Assembly (NCBI RefSeq): GCF_023914155.1 | Contig: NZ_JAMWYS010000053.1 | Location: forward strand, 149,339-213,338 | Reading direction: 5' to 3' | Length of the DNA: 64,000 nucleotides | From: Solitalea agri | GTDB lineage: Bacteria > Bacteroidota > Bacteroidia > Sphingobacteriales > Sphingobacteriaceae | In this document: positions 9,746-18,688 of the stretch, piece after piece | Numbering within the stretch: position 1 is the stretch's first letter | How the letters are laid out: every line of letters starts with the position of its first letter | The notes under the pieces: generated by a model | What the model was told of the DNA's origin: nothing | What the model saw: only the letters and a program-made list of their open reading frames with translations | Databases searched by the model: none | Position numbers and translations under genes: made by a program

Positions 9746-10885
9746 TCACCTGCCATTTATTTTAATATCATTTAATGCTGCCCATTGCTGGATATCCTGT
9801 TTACTTAATGCAGCGGCCATCAGGTCTGGAAAGAGATCTGGGGTACAGGCAAATACCGGAACACCGATAGAGGCAAAGAAATCTGCATTGCTATGGTCGT
9901 GGAAGGATGAACCATCATCGTTAAGGGCTAAAAGGGTAATTAACTGAACGCCGTTATCTACAAGCTGTGCCGCTTTCTTTCGCATCTCCTGTTGGTTGCC
10001 TCCTTCATAAAGATCCGTTATCAGGATCATAACGGTATCAAGAGGGCGGGTGATAGTCTGAGAACAATATTGCAGTGCTTTATGAATGTCGGTTCCTCCA
10101 CCCAATTGTACACCAAATAGTAGTTCTACCGGGTCTTGCAGTTCTTCCGTAAGATCAGCGACTTCCGTATCAAATACCACCATTTTTGTGTTAACCGCCG
10201 GAATGGAAGCCATTACTGCTCCAAATATCCCTGAATAAACCACCGAAGATCCCATTGAACCGCTTTGATCAATGCATAACACTATATCCTTCAGCGATTT
10301 TCTTCTTCTCCCAAAACCAATTCTTGTTTCTGGAATGATGGTTTTGTAATCAGCCTGGTAATGTTTTAGATTGCGACGGATGGTTTCGGACCAGTTGATT
10401 TCATTATGCCTTGGACGTCGGTTACGCACCGAACGGTTGAGGCTTCCGCTTATAGCCTGCTGTGTTGGAGCAAACAGTTTTAGCATTAGTTCATCCACCA
10501 CTTTTTTAACCACCATTCGTGCGGTTGATTTAGTTTTTTCGGGAATAGCCCTGCCCAATGTCATTAAATTGGCCACAAGGTGAACGTCGGGAATAACCGT
10601 TTCCAGCATTTCCGGTTCAGTGAGCATTGATTTAAGATTGAGGCGTTTTAGCGCATCCTGCTGCATTACTTTCACCACTGTATTTGGAAAGTACTCGCGG
10701 ATATCCCCAAGCCAGCGGGAAACGTTAGGAGAGGATGGCCCGAGCCCTCCCTTACGGTCAGCGTTGTAAAGTGCTTGCAAGGTATTATCAATGCCGATTT
10801 CCAATTTGCTCAAATCTACGGGAAGCTCATTTTGTGTTTCAGCGCCAAGGATAAGCCGCCAGCGTTTATCTAATTCGTTTTGCAT
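9746..10885 (-). CDS. VWA (von Willebrand A) domain protein of the SWIM/MoxR/DUF5682 operon
   Basis: Last gene of a five-gene minus-strand operon. The C-terminal half is a VWA domain with a full metal-ion-dependent adhesion site: DQSGSMGSS (DxSxS, Asp near residue 205), the conserved Thr in GGGTDIHKAL, and the Asp in LITDLYEGG. The N-terminal ~190 residues are helical and resemble CoxE-like VWA proteins, which pair with MoxR AAA+ ATPases; such an ATPase is encoded two genes upstream. ATG at 10885 (MQNELDKRW) is the natural start, one base after the stop of the DUF5682 gene; the TTG at 10909 lies inside that gene. No signal peptide, so cytoplasmic. Its client is unknown. Confidence 0.87.
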   Translation of the reverse strand: MQNELDKRWRLILGAETQNELPVDLSKLEIGIDNTLQALYNADRKGGLGPSSPNVSRWLGDIREYFPNTVVKVMQQDALKRLNLKSMLTEPEMLETVIPDVHLVANLMTLGRAIPEKTKSTARMVVKKVVDELMLKLFAPTQQAISGSLNRSVRNRRPRHNEINWSETIRRNLKHYQADYKTIIPETRIGFGRRRKSLKDIVLCIDQSGSMGSSVVYSGIFGAVMASIPAVNTKMVVFDTEVADLTEELQDPVELLFGVQLGGGTDIHKALQYCSQTITRPLDTVMILITDLYEGGNQQEMRKKAAQLVDNGVQLITLLALNDDGSSFHDHSNADFFASIGVPVFACTPDLFPDLMAAALSKQDIQQWAALNDIKINGR

Positions 10886-10886
10886 G

Positions 10887-13118
10887 TTATATTCCCAATA
10901 TTTTTTCAAGTAAAGGCAACACTCTTTTTGCCCGCTCTTTATTAATTGCGTAATTCTGTTTCGCTGCGCTTGTTCCTGAACTATTATGTTTCACCTTTTG
11001 AGCTAACCTGCTTTTTTCAGCTGAATTATACGCCGAAAAAGTGCGACGTAGGAGTGGTACAACCTGCACAAAGGTTTCCGGCGTTAATCCTTCAATCCAT
11101 TGATTGGTAATGTTCCAGATATCATCTTCGAGGATAAGTATTGTCGCCGCGTCCTTCAGGAAGCCTTCTAGCCATGCAGCAGAATGGGAGGGATCGTTTC
11201 CTGTAGAAAGCGCTTTGCTGAACTCGATGCCAGTCTGACTAGCATCCATATGTTTTGCGTCGTAAAGAATCTTACAACAAGCTCCATGTACAAGCGGGGC
11301 TACCTGCTTAATAGCAATCGTTTTTAATAAGGCTTCAATCCATGATGACTTCAATTCATCTTCATCCAGGAAAATAATTGAATTATTAACTGATTTAATC
11401 TTTTCTGCAATTTCGGCCGCAGCTTCTTCATCGATACCTGAAGTACTGATCGGTAAACCAGCAATCATTCTATAAAAAATGGAACGGAGGATCACAGATA
11501 CAGTTTCCTGGTCTGTTTGCCTTACGTTACCGTACCTGCTTACCTGCACAAGCGGTTTAAATGCATCCATCAGCATAGAGGTGTCAGTGGTTCCGGCTGC
11601 CAGTTCATCCATACGTTTCATTACCGCTTCAATACCTTCATGCAGATCGGCTGGAAGTGATTTCTTTGCCAGTTCGGTTATTTCAGAAAGTAAATTGCAG
11701 GAAGAGGCTTTATGCTGAAGATAGTGTGTGCAGGCAGCTTCTACAGTATTTCCCCACGGTGCCTTTTCCAGAAGATTGATAGTTAGTTCCGGAGACCATT
11801 TTAATCGCCACTCTTCTTTAAAAGTGCCTTTCCCGCTCGTAAATTGCTGCTTTGCCCATTCTACATCTAATACCTGCAAACGGTGAAATAAAATACTTTT
11901 TTGCAGACCTGCTGGTTCTCTTAAATCCAGACTTACAATTTTTTCATCGTTGCTTAGCTTTAAACGCATCGTTTTTACCTGCTGCTCCAGATCACGCTGA
12001 ATAGGCACCTGTGGTGCTCCTTCAGGAACTTCACCCTGTTCATTGCCAACGATTAATTCTTTTCGAACCAAATGCATGGGTACCGTATCGCCCATACACA
12101 TTACGGTCTGGGTGGCTTCATTTAGTTCTTTTAAGCCAGCTCTTGATAATCCGCGAATAGCAGTTAACGCATTTGCCAGTCGAACTGCCTCAATAATATG
12201 GGCCGAAGAAATATCAACTTTATGATTTCTGAATACATTGGCAGCATGGGCCAACCAGCGGGTTCCGTCGTCTTCGGGGTTTTCCCAAACGTGTTTGTAG
12301 TATCCAGGAGAATCAACACCAGCTCCATAGCCACTTTCAAAACTTAAGCGGTCACTGGTCCATGGAATCCAGGTAGTTTCTACTTTGGTTTTAGGAAGGT
12401 TTTTCAATAGCAGATCGTCTTCCTTTTGTTTTGGCATGGAACGCAGTGCTGGAACGTGCCAGGCTCCGCAAATAACCACGATTTCGGTATACATCTCTCT
12501 TTCGGCGGTCCGTATTCCCCGTCGCATAAAGGCTTCCCTGATTTGTTCGGTAAGGTCGTTTTTCTGCGGAAGACTTTCGCGCAAGGAAGTCATGGCTTCT
12601 TCTACTGCAGTAAAAACTTCTACCGGATGTTGACTAAGTTCAAATTGATGTTCCCACCATTCTTCTTCATCTTCAAAACCAGCAATATCAGCAAGGTATG
12701 AAAGTGGGTTTTTAAATATTTTTTGAAGTTGATGATGCTCTTCTATAAGTTCAGCCGAATTAAGGTTCGGCGGCAATTCTCCCTCAATAGCTGCCGGTTT
12801 TTCAGCCAGTTTATGAATAAGCGGCATATCTATAAAGCGCAACGGCTTCTTATTCTCAAGTCCGTAACGGATCGCCTGCCATTCAGGTGAAAAAATGCTG
12901 AACGGATAAAAGACTGCATGTTGCGGATCATCAGGAACATAGGCAAGTAGGGCAACGGGAGGTTTCATGTCCTCATGTATGGCCCATTGCAGCATTTGCT
13001 CTCCTTCGGGTGGGCCTTCAATTAATATAATATCCGGTTTGATCGCATTTAATGCTTCAAGCACATGACGGGCTGAGCCGGGGCCATGATGTCGGATACC
13101 TAAAATATGCATAGACAT
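10887..13118 (-). CDS. DUF5682-family protein with TraB/ChaN/EreA-like motifs
   Basis: 743-aa cytoplasmic protein of unknown activity. The N-terminus reads GIRHHGPGS (His10, His11) and continues to IEGP (Glu34). About 65 residues later comes FIDMP, and near residue 217 GAWHVPAL. A His/Gly start, an IE(G/L) strand, an F-I-D strand and a second GAxH strand are the pattern of the TraB/TIKI/PrgY and EreA/ChaN superfamily, some members of which are metal-dependent hydrolases. The C-terminal ~450 residues are helical and unrecognised. It sits 9 bp from the MoxR gene and 1 bp from the VWA gene. I recall DUF5682 as the family name for this gene position; the fold link is my inference. ATG at 13112 is an alternative start. 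Confidence 0.8.
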   Translation of the reverse strand: MSMHILGIRHHGPGSARHVLEALNAIKPDIILIEGPPEGEQMLQWAIHEDMKPPVALLAYVPDDPQHAVFYPFSIFSPEWQAIRYGLENKKPLRFIDMPLIHKLAEKPAAIEGELPPNLNSAELIEEHHQLQKIFKNPLSYLADIAGFEDEEEWWEHQFELSQHPVEVFTAVEEAMTSLRESLPQKNDLTEQIREAFMRRGIRTAEREMYTEIVVICGAWHVPALRSMPKQKEDDLLLKNLPKTKVETTWIPWTSDRLSFESGYGAGVDSPGYYKHVWENPEDDGTRWLAHAANVFRNHKVDISSAHIIEAVRLANALTAIRGLSRAGLKELNEATQTVMCMGDTVPMHLVRKELIVGNEQGEVPEGAPQVPIQRDLEQQVKTMRLKLSNDEKIVSLDLREPAGLQKSILFHRLQVLDVEWAKQQFTSGKGTFKEEWRLKWSPELTINLLEKAPWGNTVEAACTHYLQHKASSCNLLSEITELAKKSLPADLHEGIEAVMKRMDELAAGTTDTSMLMDAFKPLVQVSRYGNVRQTDQETVSVILRSIFYRMIAGLPISTSGIDEEAAAEIAEKIKSVNNSIIFLDEDELKSSWIEALLKTIAIKQVAPLVHGACCKILYDAKHMDASQTGIEFSKALSTGNDPSHSAAWLEGFLKDAATILILEDDIWNITNQWIEGLTPETFVQVVPLLRRTFSAYNSAEKSRLAQKVKHNSSGTSAAKQNYAINKERAKRVLPLLEKILGI

Positions 13119-13127
13119 AGAGGAGAA

Positions 13128-14210
13128 TTAAATAATATCCCTGCAGGCTCTGTAAATATCTTTCCAACCATCGCGTTGCTTAAGAACCGTTTCCATATAC
13201 TCCTGCATTACGATCTTATCCTGAACAGGGTCTTTTACAATTGCTCCGATGACCCCGCTTGCAATGTCATCGGCTTTTATTGACCCATCGCCGAAATGAT
13301 AGGCCAACGCCAATCCGTTGTTCATTACCGAGATGGCTTCTGCTGTGCTTAATGTCCCGGTTGGTGATTTTAATTTTGTTTTACCATCGCTTGAAACGCC
13401 ATTCCTTAGTTCCCTGAAAATGGTTACTATCCTACCGATTTCCTCTGTGATTGATTTTTGTATTGGTAGTTCTATCACCTTGCTAAAGCTGGTAACACGC
13501 TGCTGTACAATCTCTACTTCTTCATCCACACTTGTTGGAACAGGTAAAATAACGGTGTTGAAGCGACGTTTTAAGGCACTTGACAGATCATTTACACCTT
13601 TATCCCGATTATTGGCGGTTGCTATCACATTAAATCCGCCTATTGCCTGAACCTGTTGATTAAGCTCAGGTATTGGAAGCATTTTTTCTGATAAAATGGT
13701 GATAAGTGAATCCTGAACATCGGAACCTATTCGTGTTAATTCCTCAATACGAACAATCTTTCCTTCTTTCATTGCCCTCATAACCGGTGTTTCAACAACA
13801 GCCTCAGCAACCGGACCTGCTGATAACAGCATTGCATAGTTCCAGCCGTAGCGTACAGATTCTTCACTGATTCCAGCGGTGCCCTGTATCACTAAGTTCG
13901 AGTCGCCGGTAATAGCAGCAGCCAGATGTTCTGAAACCCATGATTTTGCGGTGCCCGGTAATCCGTAAAGAAGCAATGCCCGGTCTGTTGCAAGGGTAGC
14001 CACTGCTATTTCCATCAAGCGGCGGTTTCCAATGTATTTTGCACTGATCTCGAATCCATTATTGAGCTTACCCCCCATGAGGTAATTGACTACGGCATTG
14101 GGAGATAATTGCCAGTTAGCTGGCTTTGTATGTTTGTCCTGTTTTTTTAGTTCCTCAATTTCCAGGGCAAACTGTTGCTCTGCAGATTGTCTTAAAATTT
14201 TTTGTGTCAA
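13128..14210 (-). CDS. MoxR-type AAA+ ATPase
   Basis: AAA+ ATPase of the MoxR group, which usually works with a VWA partner as a chaperone or activator of a protein complex. Walker A is GLPGTAKS (residues 83-90). The Walker B region is IVRIEELTR, with Glu replacing the usual first Asp. Sensor 1 is FNVIATANNRDKG, followed by the arginine-finger region SALKRRFNTVILP. The start is TTG at 14210: the conserved-looking N-terminus (QKILRQSAEQQFALEIEELK) begins right after it, and the next in-frame ATG (residue 45) would remove it. It starts 11 bp after the DUF5691 stop and ends 9 bp before the DUF5682 gene, so translation is probably coupled. Confidence 0.9.
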   Translation of the reverse strand: MTQKILRQSAEQQFALEIEELKKQDKHTKPANWQLSPNAVVNYLMGGKLNNGFEISAKYIGNRRLMEIAVATLATDRALLLYGLPGTAKSWVSEHLAAAITGDSNLVIQGTAGISEESVRYGWNYAMLLSAGPVAEAVVETPVMRAMKEGKIVRIEELTRIGSDVQDSLITILSEKMLPIPELNQQVQAIGGFNVIATANNRDKGVNDLSSALKRRFNTVILPVPTSVDEEVEIVQQRVTSFSKVIELPIQKSITEEIGRIVTIFRELRNGVSSDGKTKLKSPTGTLSTAEAISVMNNGLALAYHFGDGSIKADDIASGVIGAIVKDPVQDKIVMQEYMETVLKQRDGWKDIYRACRDII

Positions 14211-14221
14211 GGTATTGATAG

Positions 14222-15685
14222 TTAAATGTGTAAACGGTCTCTTAATTCTATATAACGCAACATTGTTGCTGCCTGATTGCTGAAATAACGTTTCTGATAA
14301 TCATTTGCATCGTCGTTGGCATGAGCTTCCAGCAACTTGATAAGGGAGGCTGGAAGAGCAAGTGCCAGACGCTGGTAAACTGGTTGAGCCACCTGGTAAG
14401 GGTTGATGGCTAACCTTTTTATAATTCTCTCAGCCATGTTATGCTGCAATAATTGATATCGATTGTCAAGGAGTATATCAAGAACTGCAATGAGGTGTTG
14501 CTCAATGTAATTATCTAGAAATGCGTTTTTTTGTTCTTCTGAAATAAGTTCCAGTAGCTTGGAATTAAAGCTATTATCCATTGAAAGGATCTTTTCTGCC
14601 AGCAAGTTATCCTTGAAACGAAGCGCAGCTTCAGTTAAAAATGGTTGCAATAGCACAGCCTGTGGGTGTTCGGTCAGTAAGCGGAAGAATTCTTCTTTCT
14701 CTGTATTTAATGCCTGAACTAAAACAGCAGGCTCAACATAAGCAAACAGTTGAGCGAGTTGGAAAAAATTGTCATCTACACCTTTTTGCGAACTCACTTT
14801 TTCAATTCCGTATTGAAGTATTTCGTCGGGAAGGACAGCGGAGGTATCGATGTGTAATACCTTTTTCTTTAAAATCAGTAACTGTCTTTCTTCCTTTATT
14901 AAAATTACTTTTAAGAGATGATTTACGAAGCTCTTGTTTATTAGGGAATCTTTTAAAATTCGAAGCAGTTGCAAAGCTGATTCTTTCACTTTCTTACTTT
15001 TATCAGCCAGACATTTCATCAGGAATTCTTCGTCTTGTAAAGAAAGCCCCGTTTCCAAAAGGTCGATGAAATCTGTTCTGTTTGCTGCATTTTCTTGGTC
15101 AAAGTCTGCTATTAAAAGTTCCCGAGCTTCGGACGGGTTCTGTAGCCTTAATGCTTTCAAAAAGCGCTGACGTTCTTCATGATTGCCAGTTTCCCAGTTA
15201 GCTGTTTCTGACTCTTTTTCGCTTATCTTTTTCCATTCCGGATTCATGCTGCAAAGCCATTTACCCAGTTCCCCACAAACCGGAAGTATTTTGTCGGCTT
15301 TCCCTTTTTGCTCTATTGCCTTGTTCAAAAGCTTGGGAACAATTGCTGCGGGAGCTACCTTACGGGCTTGAACAGCGCGGAAAATCAAGTAATCAAAAAG
15401 TATCTCATCCTTGGCTTGCAATGCGTCCAGCAGATACTGATTTATATTGCTATTTAATTCTTTTAAAGTTTCCGCAGCACATTCTTCAATAGATGAAGTG
15501 CCTTCTGCTGGTTCTAAACCGCTTTCCTGATAAATAAATGCGAGTCCTGCATACTTCAGAAAAGCATCTTCCTTGTCTTCCTGTCGGGCAATAATCCTGG
15601 AAGCAAAATCTTCGAGGTCGCTGGAAGCTTTTAATGGCATTTTTCCGGTGCCAAGAAGGGCTGTCTTAATGATATCTTCCTGCAT
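14222..15685 (-). CDS. DUF5691-like helical repeat protein
   Basis: 487-aa cytoplasmic protein with no catalytic motif that I recognise. It begins MQEDIIKTALLGTGK, a start I associate with DUF5691 proteins encoded beside SWIM and MoxR genes. The body is almost entirely alpha-helical and leucine-rich, with HEAT/ARM-like stretches (SKKVKESALQLLRILKD; MAERIIKRLAINPYQVAQPV). An adaptor or scaffold role for the neighbouring ATPase is possible but is inference. It lies 3 bp after the SWIM gene and 11 bp before the MoxR gene. Confidence 0.72.
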   Translation of the reverse strand: MQEDIIKTALLGTGKMPLKASSDLEDFASRIIARQEDKEDAFLKYAGLAFIYQESGLEPAEGTSSIEECAAETLKELNSNINQYLLDALQAKDEILFDYLIFRAVQARKVAPAAIVPKLLNKAIEQKGKADKILPVCGELGKWLCSMNPEWKKISEKESETANWETGNHEERQRFLKALRLQNPSEARELLIADFDQENAANRTDFIDLLETGLSLQDEEFLMKCLADKSKKVKESALQLLRILKDSLINKSFVNHLLKVILIKEERQLLILKKKVLHIDTSAVLPDEILQYGIEKVSSQKGVDDNFFQLAQLFAYVEPAVLVQALNTEKEEFFRLLTEHPQAVLLQPFLTEAALRFKDNLLAEKILSMDNSFNSKLLELISEEQKNAFLDNYIEQHLIAVLDILLDNRYQLLQHNMAERIIKRLAINPYQVAQPVYQRLALALPASLIKLLEAHANDDANDYQKRYFSNQAATMLRYIELRDRLHI

Positions 15686-15688
15686 TTG

Positions 15689-16996
15689 TTAGCTTATAGA
15701 ATTGTATTGATTATCCTGCCAAAGTGAAAGAAGTTTAAATGCTTCATTCTCATATATACCAAAGCCGTTCAAATGCTTTCCTCTGGTAATGGCTAAAATG
15801 GTCCAACATTCGGCGGTATTATTATTCAGAGGGAGGATTTTACCTTCATTGTCAACTATAAGCCATTGTTCCTTCTCAAAATAAACTTTAACGGGGTTTA
15901 AGATGTAAGGTACCTGATCTGCGAATGGATTTTGGGAAAGCTGTATGCTTACTTCATTCAATAACTCTTGAATATTCTGATTTATTGATGGTATTTGGAA
16001 AGAGCTTTTTATTTCTACAGGATCTTTAAACAGTGCCCGCAACGGCATTTGAGATGGGTAGTAAACAAGTTCTCCTTTAATTGTTCCTCCTACTATATAG
16101 GCATGTGCTTGTGTCTGTGCCCCTACATAAAAATTCAGGATCAGGGCGTATTTCTTGGTCTCTATCCCATATAGCCATATTCTTTCTGTTTTTAAATTAT
16201 TCTCTTCCTCCAGGGTAATTGCTAAAACCAACCATTCATCTTTTACTCCAGCCGTAGCTAATACTTCTTGTTTAGCCGTGTTCCAGCCAATTAGTGTACG
16301 AATATCCGATTGCAGTTCAACCGGCAGTGATTGAATATTGTTATAGGATTCTGTAAGCAGGTAAATCCTGCTCAATTGTTTGGTTAGCGCCTTTTGCCAA
16401 CCTTCCTTATAAAAATTGATCTGATTGATCCTCCGAAGCTGATTTGCTAATCCTCCAGCCTGAGAATCTACCATTCTGGCAATTATATTCTGGTTAAACT
16501 GATAAGGGTTTTGAGGCACATTTATGATCCCTGTACGAATCACATCTTTAAGCCACATACGCATTTCTGCAATTCCGTCGGTTACTTTCTTTTCCCTCGA
16601 TTCTACTCTTTTTTGTTGTGTCTGCTCATTTGGAATTTTTTCTGTCGCTGGCTTGCTTTCGGCTTTTGTTACACGCTTATCGATCCATTCTGCTACATGA
16701 GGGGCCAATTCCGTTTCTGCTGAAAAAACAGACGGATTGTCGGTATAGAGAAAAAGCAATCCTAAGCCATGTTTGCAAGGGAATTTCCGACTGGGACATG
16801 AGCATTTAAAAGCAAGATTTGTTAGGTCAACAATGGTTCGGTATGGCGTTTTTCCGCTTCCCTGGCAATCGCCCCAAAGTGCTTTATCGTGCACGCATCT
16901 TAATTGCCATTTAGAGTTTATCGCCAGGCCCCGGCCTGCCTTTGCAGAAGCATCATCAGGAGCCAGTTTGTTAATTTGTTCAATAGTAAACTGCAT
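15689..16996 (-). CDS. SWIM zinc-finger protein, first gene of the operon
   Basis: First gene of the five-gene minus-strand operon. A SWIM-type zinc-binding motif, CxC-x6-CxH, sits at Cys65, Cys67, Cys74 and His76 (FKCSCPSRKFPCKHGLGLL). SWIM domains bind DNA or proteins. A charged linker rich in Lys/Glu follows (about residues 110-150), then ~280 residues with beta-rich stretches that I cannot place. ATG at 16996 (MQFTIEQ) is preferred over the in-frame TTG at 17002. The 297-bp gap upstream is shared with the divergent uraA gene and should hold promoters for both. Confidence 0.85.
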   Translation of the reverse strand: MQFTIEQINKLAPDDASAKAGRGLAINSKWQLRCVHDKALWGDCQGSGKTPYRTIVDLTNLAFKCSCPSRKFPCKHGLGLLFLYTDNPSVFSAETELAPHVAEWIDKRVTKAESKPATEKIPNEQTQQKRVESREKKVTDGIAEMRMWLKDVIRTGIINVPQNPYQFNQNIIARMVDSQAGGLANQLRRINQINFYKEGWQKALTKQLSRIYLLTESYNNIQSLPVELQSDIRTLIGWNTAKQEVLATAGVKDEWLVLAITLEEENNLKTERIWLYGIETKKYALILNFYVGAQTQAHAYIVGGTIKGELVYYPSQMPLRALFKDPVEIKSSFQIPSINQNIQELLNEVSIQLSQNPFADQVPYILNPVKVYFEKEQWLIVDNEGKILPLNNNTAECWTILAITRGKHLNGFGIYENEAFKLLSLWQDNQYNSIS

Positions 16997-17293
16997 GATC
17001 AAAAAGCAGGATAGAAAAAGTTTTTGAGAATGATGATTGAAAAAAGTAGGGTCCGAGGTTTAATATAGGGCATAACTGTAGGTACTTGCTTATTCCTCAA
17101 ACATAATTATTTCGGGTAATTTTGAGAATAGATGTAGAAAAATTACTTTTTCTGATAGCTTATTTAATGTTAACTTCTTGATCTTAGATAAGTTAGAGTA
17201 AATAAGAGCTAAGTATTTTTGCCTGTTACAATTTAACTCCTAAATCATTAGACATGGAGTGTAAATAGTTAAAAAGGTTTTATTTCAATCCGA
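16997..17293. other. Divergent intergenic region between the SWIM operon and uraA
   Basis: AT-rich, no ORF of note. Contains the candidate uraA promoter box at 17214-17221. I looked for a purine-riboswitch-like core ahead of the permease and did not see one. Confidence 0.6.
17214..17221 (+). promoter_or_regulatory. Candidate Bacteroidota -7 box for uraA
   Basis: TATTTTTG fits the Bacteroidota -7 consensus TAnnTTTG and lies about 73 bp ahead of the uraA ATG. The expected -33 TTTG is only weakly matched (TTAG near 17193). Confidence 0.4.
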
Positions 17294-18616
17294 ATGAAAA
17301 ATATTGATAGCCAAACGAATTCCCAGGAGGAAATTGTAATAACAGAAACTACAACAAAACCAGTACTAGATGTACATGAAAGACCTAATCTGGGAATGTG
17401 GCTTACCTTTAGCATTCAGCATGTATTCGCTATGTTCGGTGCAACCATTCTGGTGCCGATGCTCATTGGTTTAAATCCTAGCGTTGCATTACTAACCAGT
17501 GGTTTGGGTACATTGGCTTACCTGGCGATAACTAAGGGGAAAATACCTATTTACTTAGGGTCATCGTTTGCATTCATTACGCCTTTTATCGCTTTGGCCG
17601 AAAAGGGCGTAGGTGCTCAAATGCTGGGATGTTTAGTGATTGGAATTGCCTACGTTGTTATGGCGCTCATTGTTCGGGGCGTAGGGATTGAGAAGATCGT
17701 TAAATTACTTCCGCCGGTGGTTACTGGTCCTATTGTTATTGTAATTGGGCTGAGCCTGGCGCCTACGGCGGTTAATATGGCAACGTTGAATGGCGGGCAT
17801 TTCGATTGGGGATATACCTTAGTCGCGATCTTTACTTTAGCGGTGACGATCATTTTTACGAATTATGTAAAAGGTTTCTTCGGATTAATTCCAGTGTTAA
17901 TGGGAATTATTTTCGGTTACCTGGCAGCGGCTTTTGCAGGCTTGGTTGATTTTTCTGCAGTTAGTGCAGCCAATTGGTTCGCGGTTCCCAATATTGTAGT
18001 GCCTTTTAAAGATTATGTTCCTGAGTTTTCATGGGCAGCAGTAATGGCAGTTATTTTCGTAGTTATCGCCCCAATTTCTGAGCATGTTGGGAATGTAACT
18101 CTGTTGGGAAAAATTACCGGAAAGAATTTTATAAAGGATCCCGGGCTTGATAAATCGTTATTAGGTGATGCTACCGCAATTGGCATTTCATCAATGCTTG
18201 GAGGTGTGCCCAATACCACTTATGGAGAGAATATAGGAGTGATGGCATTAACGAGGGTGTACAGCGTGTTTGTAATTGCCGGGGCGGCAGTGCTGGCGAT
18301 TGCCTTCAGTTTTTGCGGTAAAATTTCAGCGGTTATCATGTCAATTCCGAATGCTGCAATGGGCGGTGTTTCGCTGTTATTATTCGGCGTGATTGCGTCG
18401 GGTGGCTTGCGAATGCTGATCGATAATAAAATAAACCTTTCTGTAAACAGAAACTTGGTTATTGTAGCAACCATACTGACCATTGGAATTGGTGGTTTCG
18501 GAATTCCGATCGGGATTTATGGTTCAATCCACGGGGTCGGACTTGCCGCCATTGTAGGAGTTATATTGCAGCAAATATTACCAAAGAAAGAAGCGGGTTT
18601 TGGTGAAGTGAGGTAA
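17294..18616 (+). CDS. uraA: NCS2-family nucleobase permease (uracil permease type)
   Basis: Inner-membrane nucleobase:cation symporter of the NCS2 family, closest in pattern to UraA uracil permeases. Signature pieces are QHVFAMFGATILVP at the first helix, GSSFAFITP in the helix 3 region, PISEHVGNVTLLG with the substrate-binding Glu, and NTTYGENIGVMALTRVYS with the second key Glu. The length of 440 aa and about 14 hydrophobic segments fit the family. The N-terminal ~30 residues are hydrophilic. It is followed 72 bp later on the same strand by a NadR-type gene. Uracil is the likely substrate, but xanthine/uric-acid type specificity cannot be excluded by eye. Confidence 0.92.
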   Translation: MKNIDSQTNSQEEIVITETTTKPVLDVHERPNLGMWLTFSIQHVFAMFGATILVPMLIGLNPSVALLTSGLGTLAYLAITKGKIPIYLGSSFAFITPFIALAEKGVGAQMLGCLVIGIAYVVMALIVRGVGIEKIVKLLPPVVTGPIVIVIGLSLAPTAVNMATLNGGHFDWGYTLVAIFTLAVTIIFTNYVKGFFGLIPVLMGIIFGYLAAAFAGLVDFSAVSAANWFAVPNIVVPFKDYVPEFSWAAVMAVIFVVIAPISEHVGNVTLLGKITGKNFIKDPGLDKSLLGDATAIGISSMLGGVPNTTYGENIGVMALTRVYSVFVIAGAAVLAIAFSFCGKISAVIMSIPNAAMGGVSLLLFGVIASGGLRMLIDNKINLSVNRNLVIVATILTIGIGGFGIPIGIYGSIHGVGLAAIVGVILQQILPKKEAGFGEVR

Positions 18617-18688
18617 ATATAAAATAGGCTAGGGTTGTAAGTATAATGGCTATTTATGGATTGTATAATTGGAACAAACAATTGAAAC

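Noticed and set aside
10371-13650. Several plus-strand ORFs of 60-110 aa inside the MoxR/DUF5682/VWA operon
   Set aside because: They are complements of well-supported coding sequence, with no family motifs or sensible starts.
17003-17293. Purine riboswitch ahead of the nucleobase permease
   Set aside because: I looked for the conserved core and the long-range stem and did not find them.
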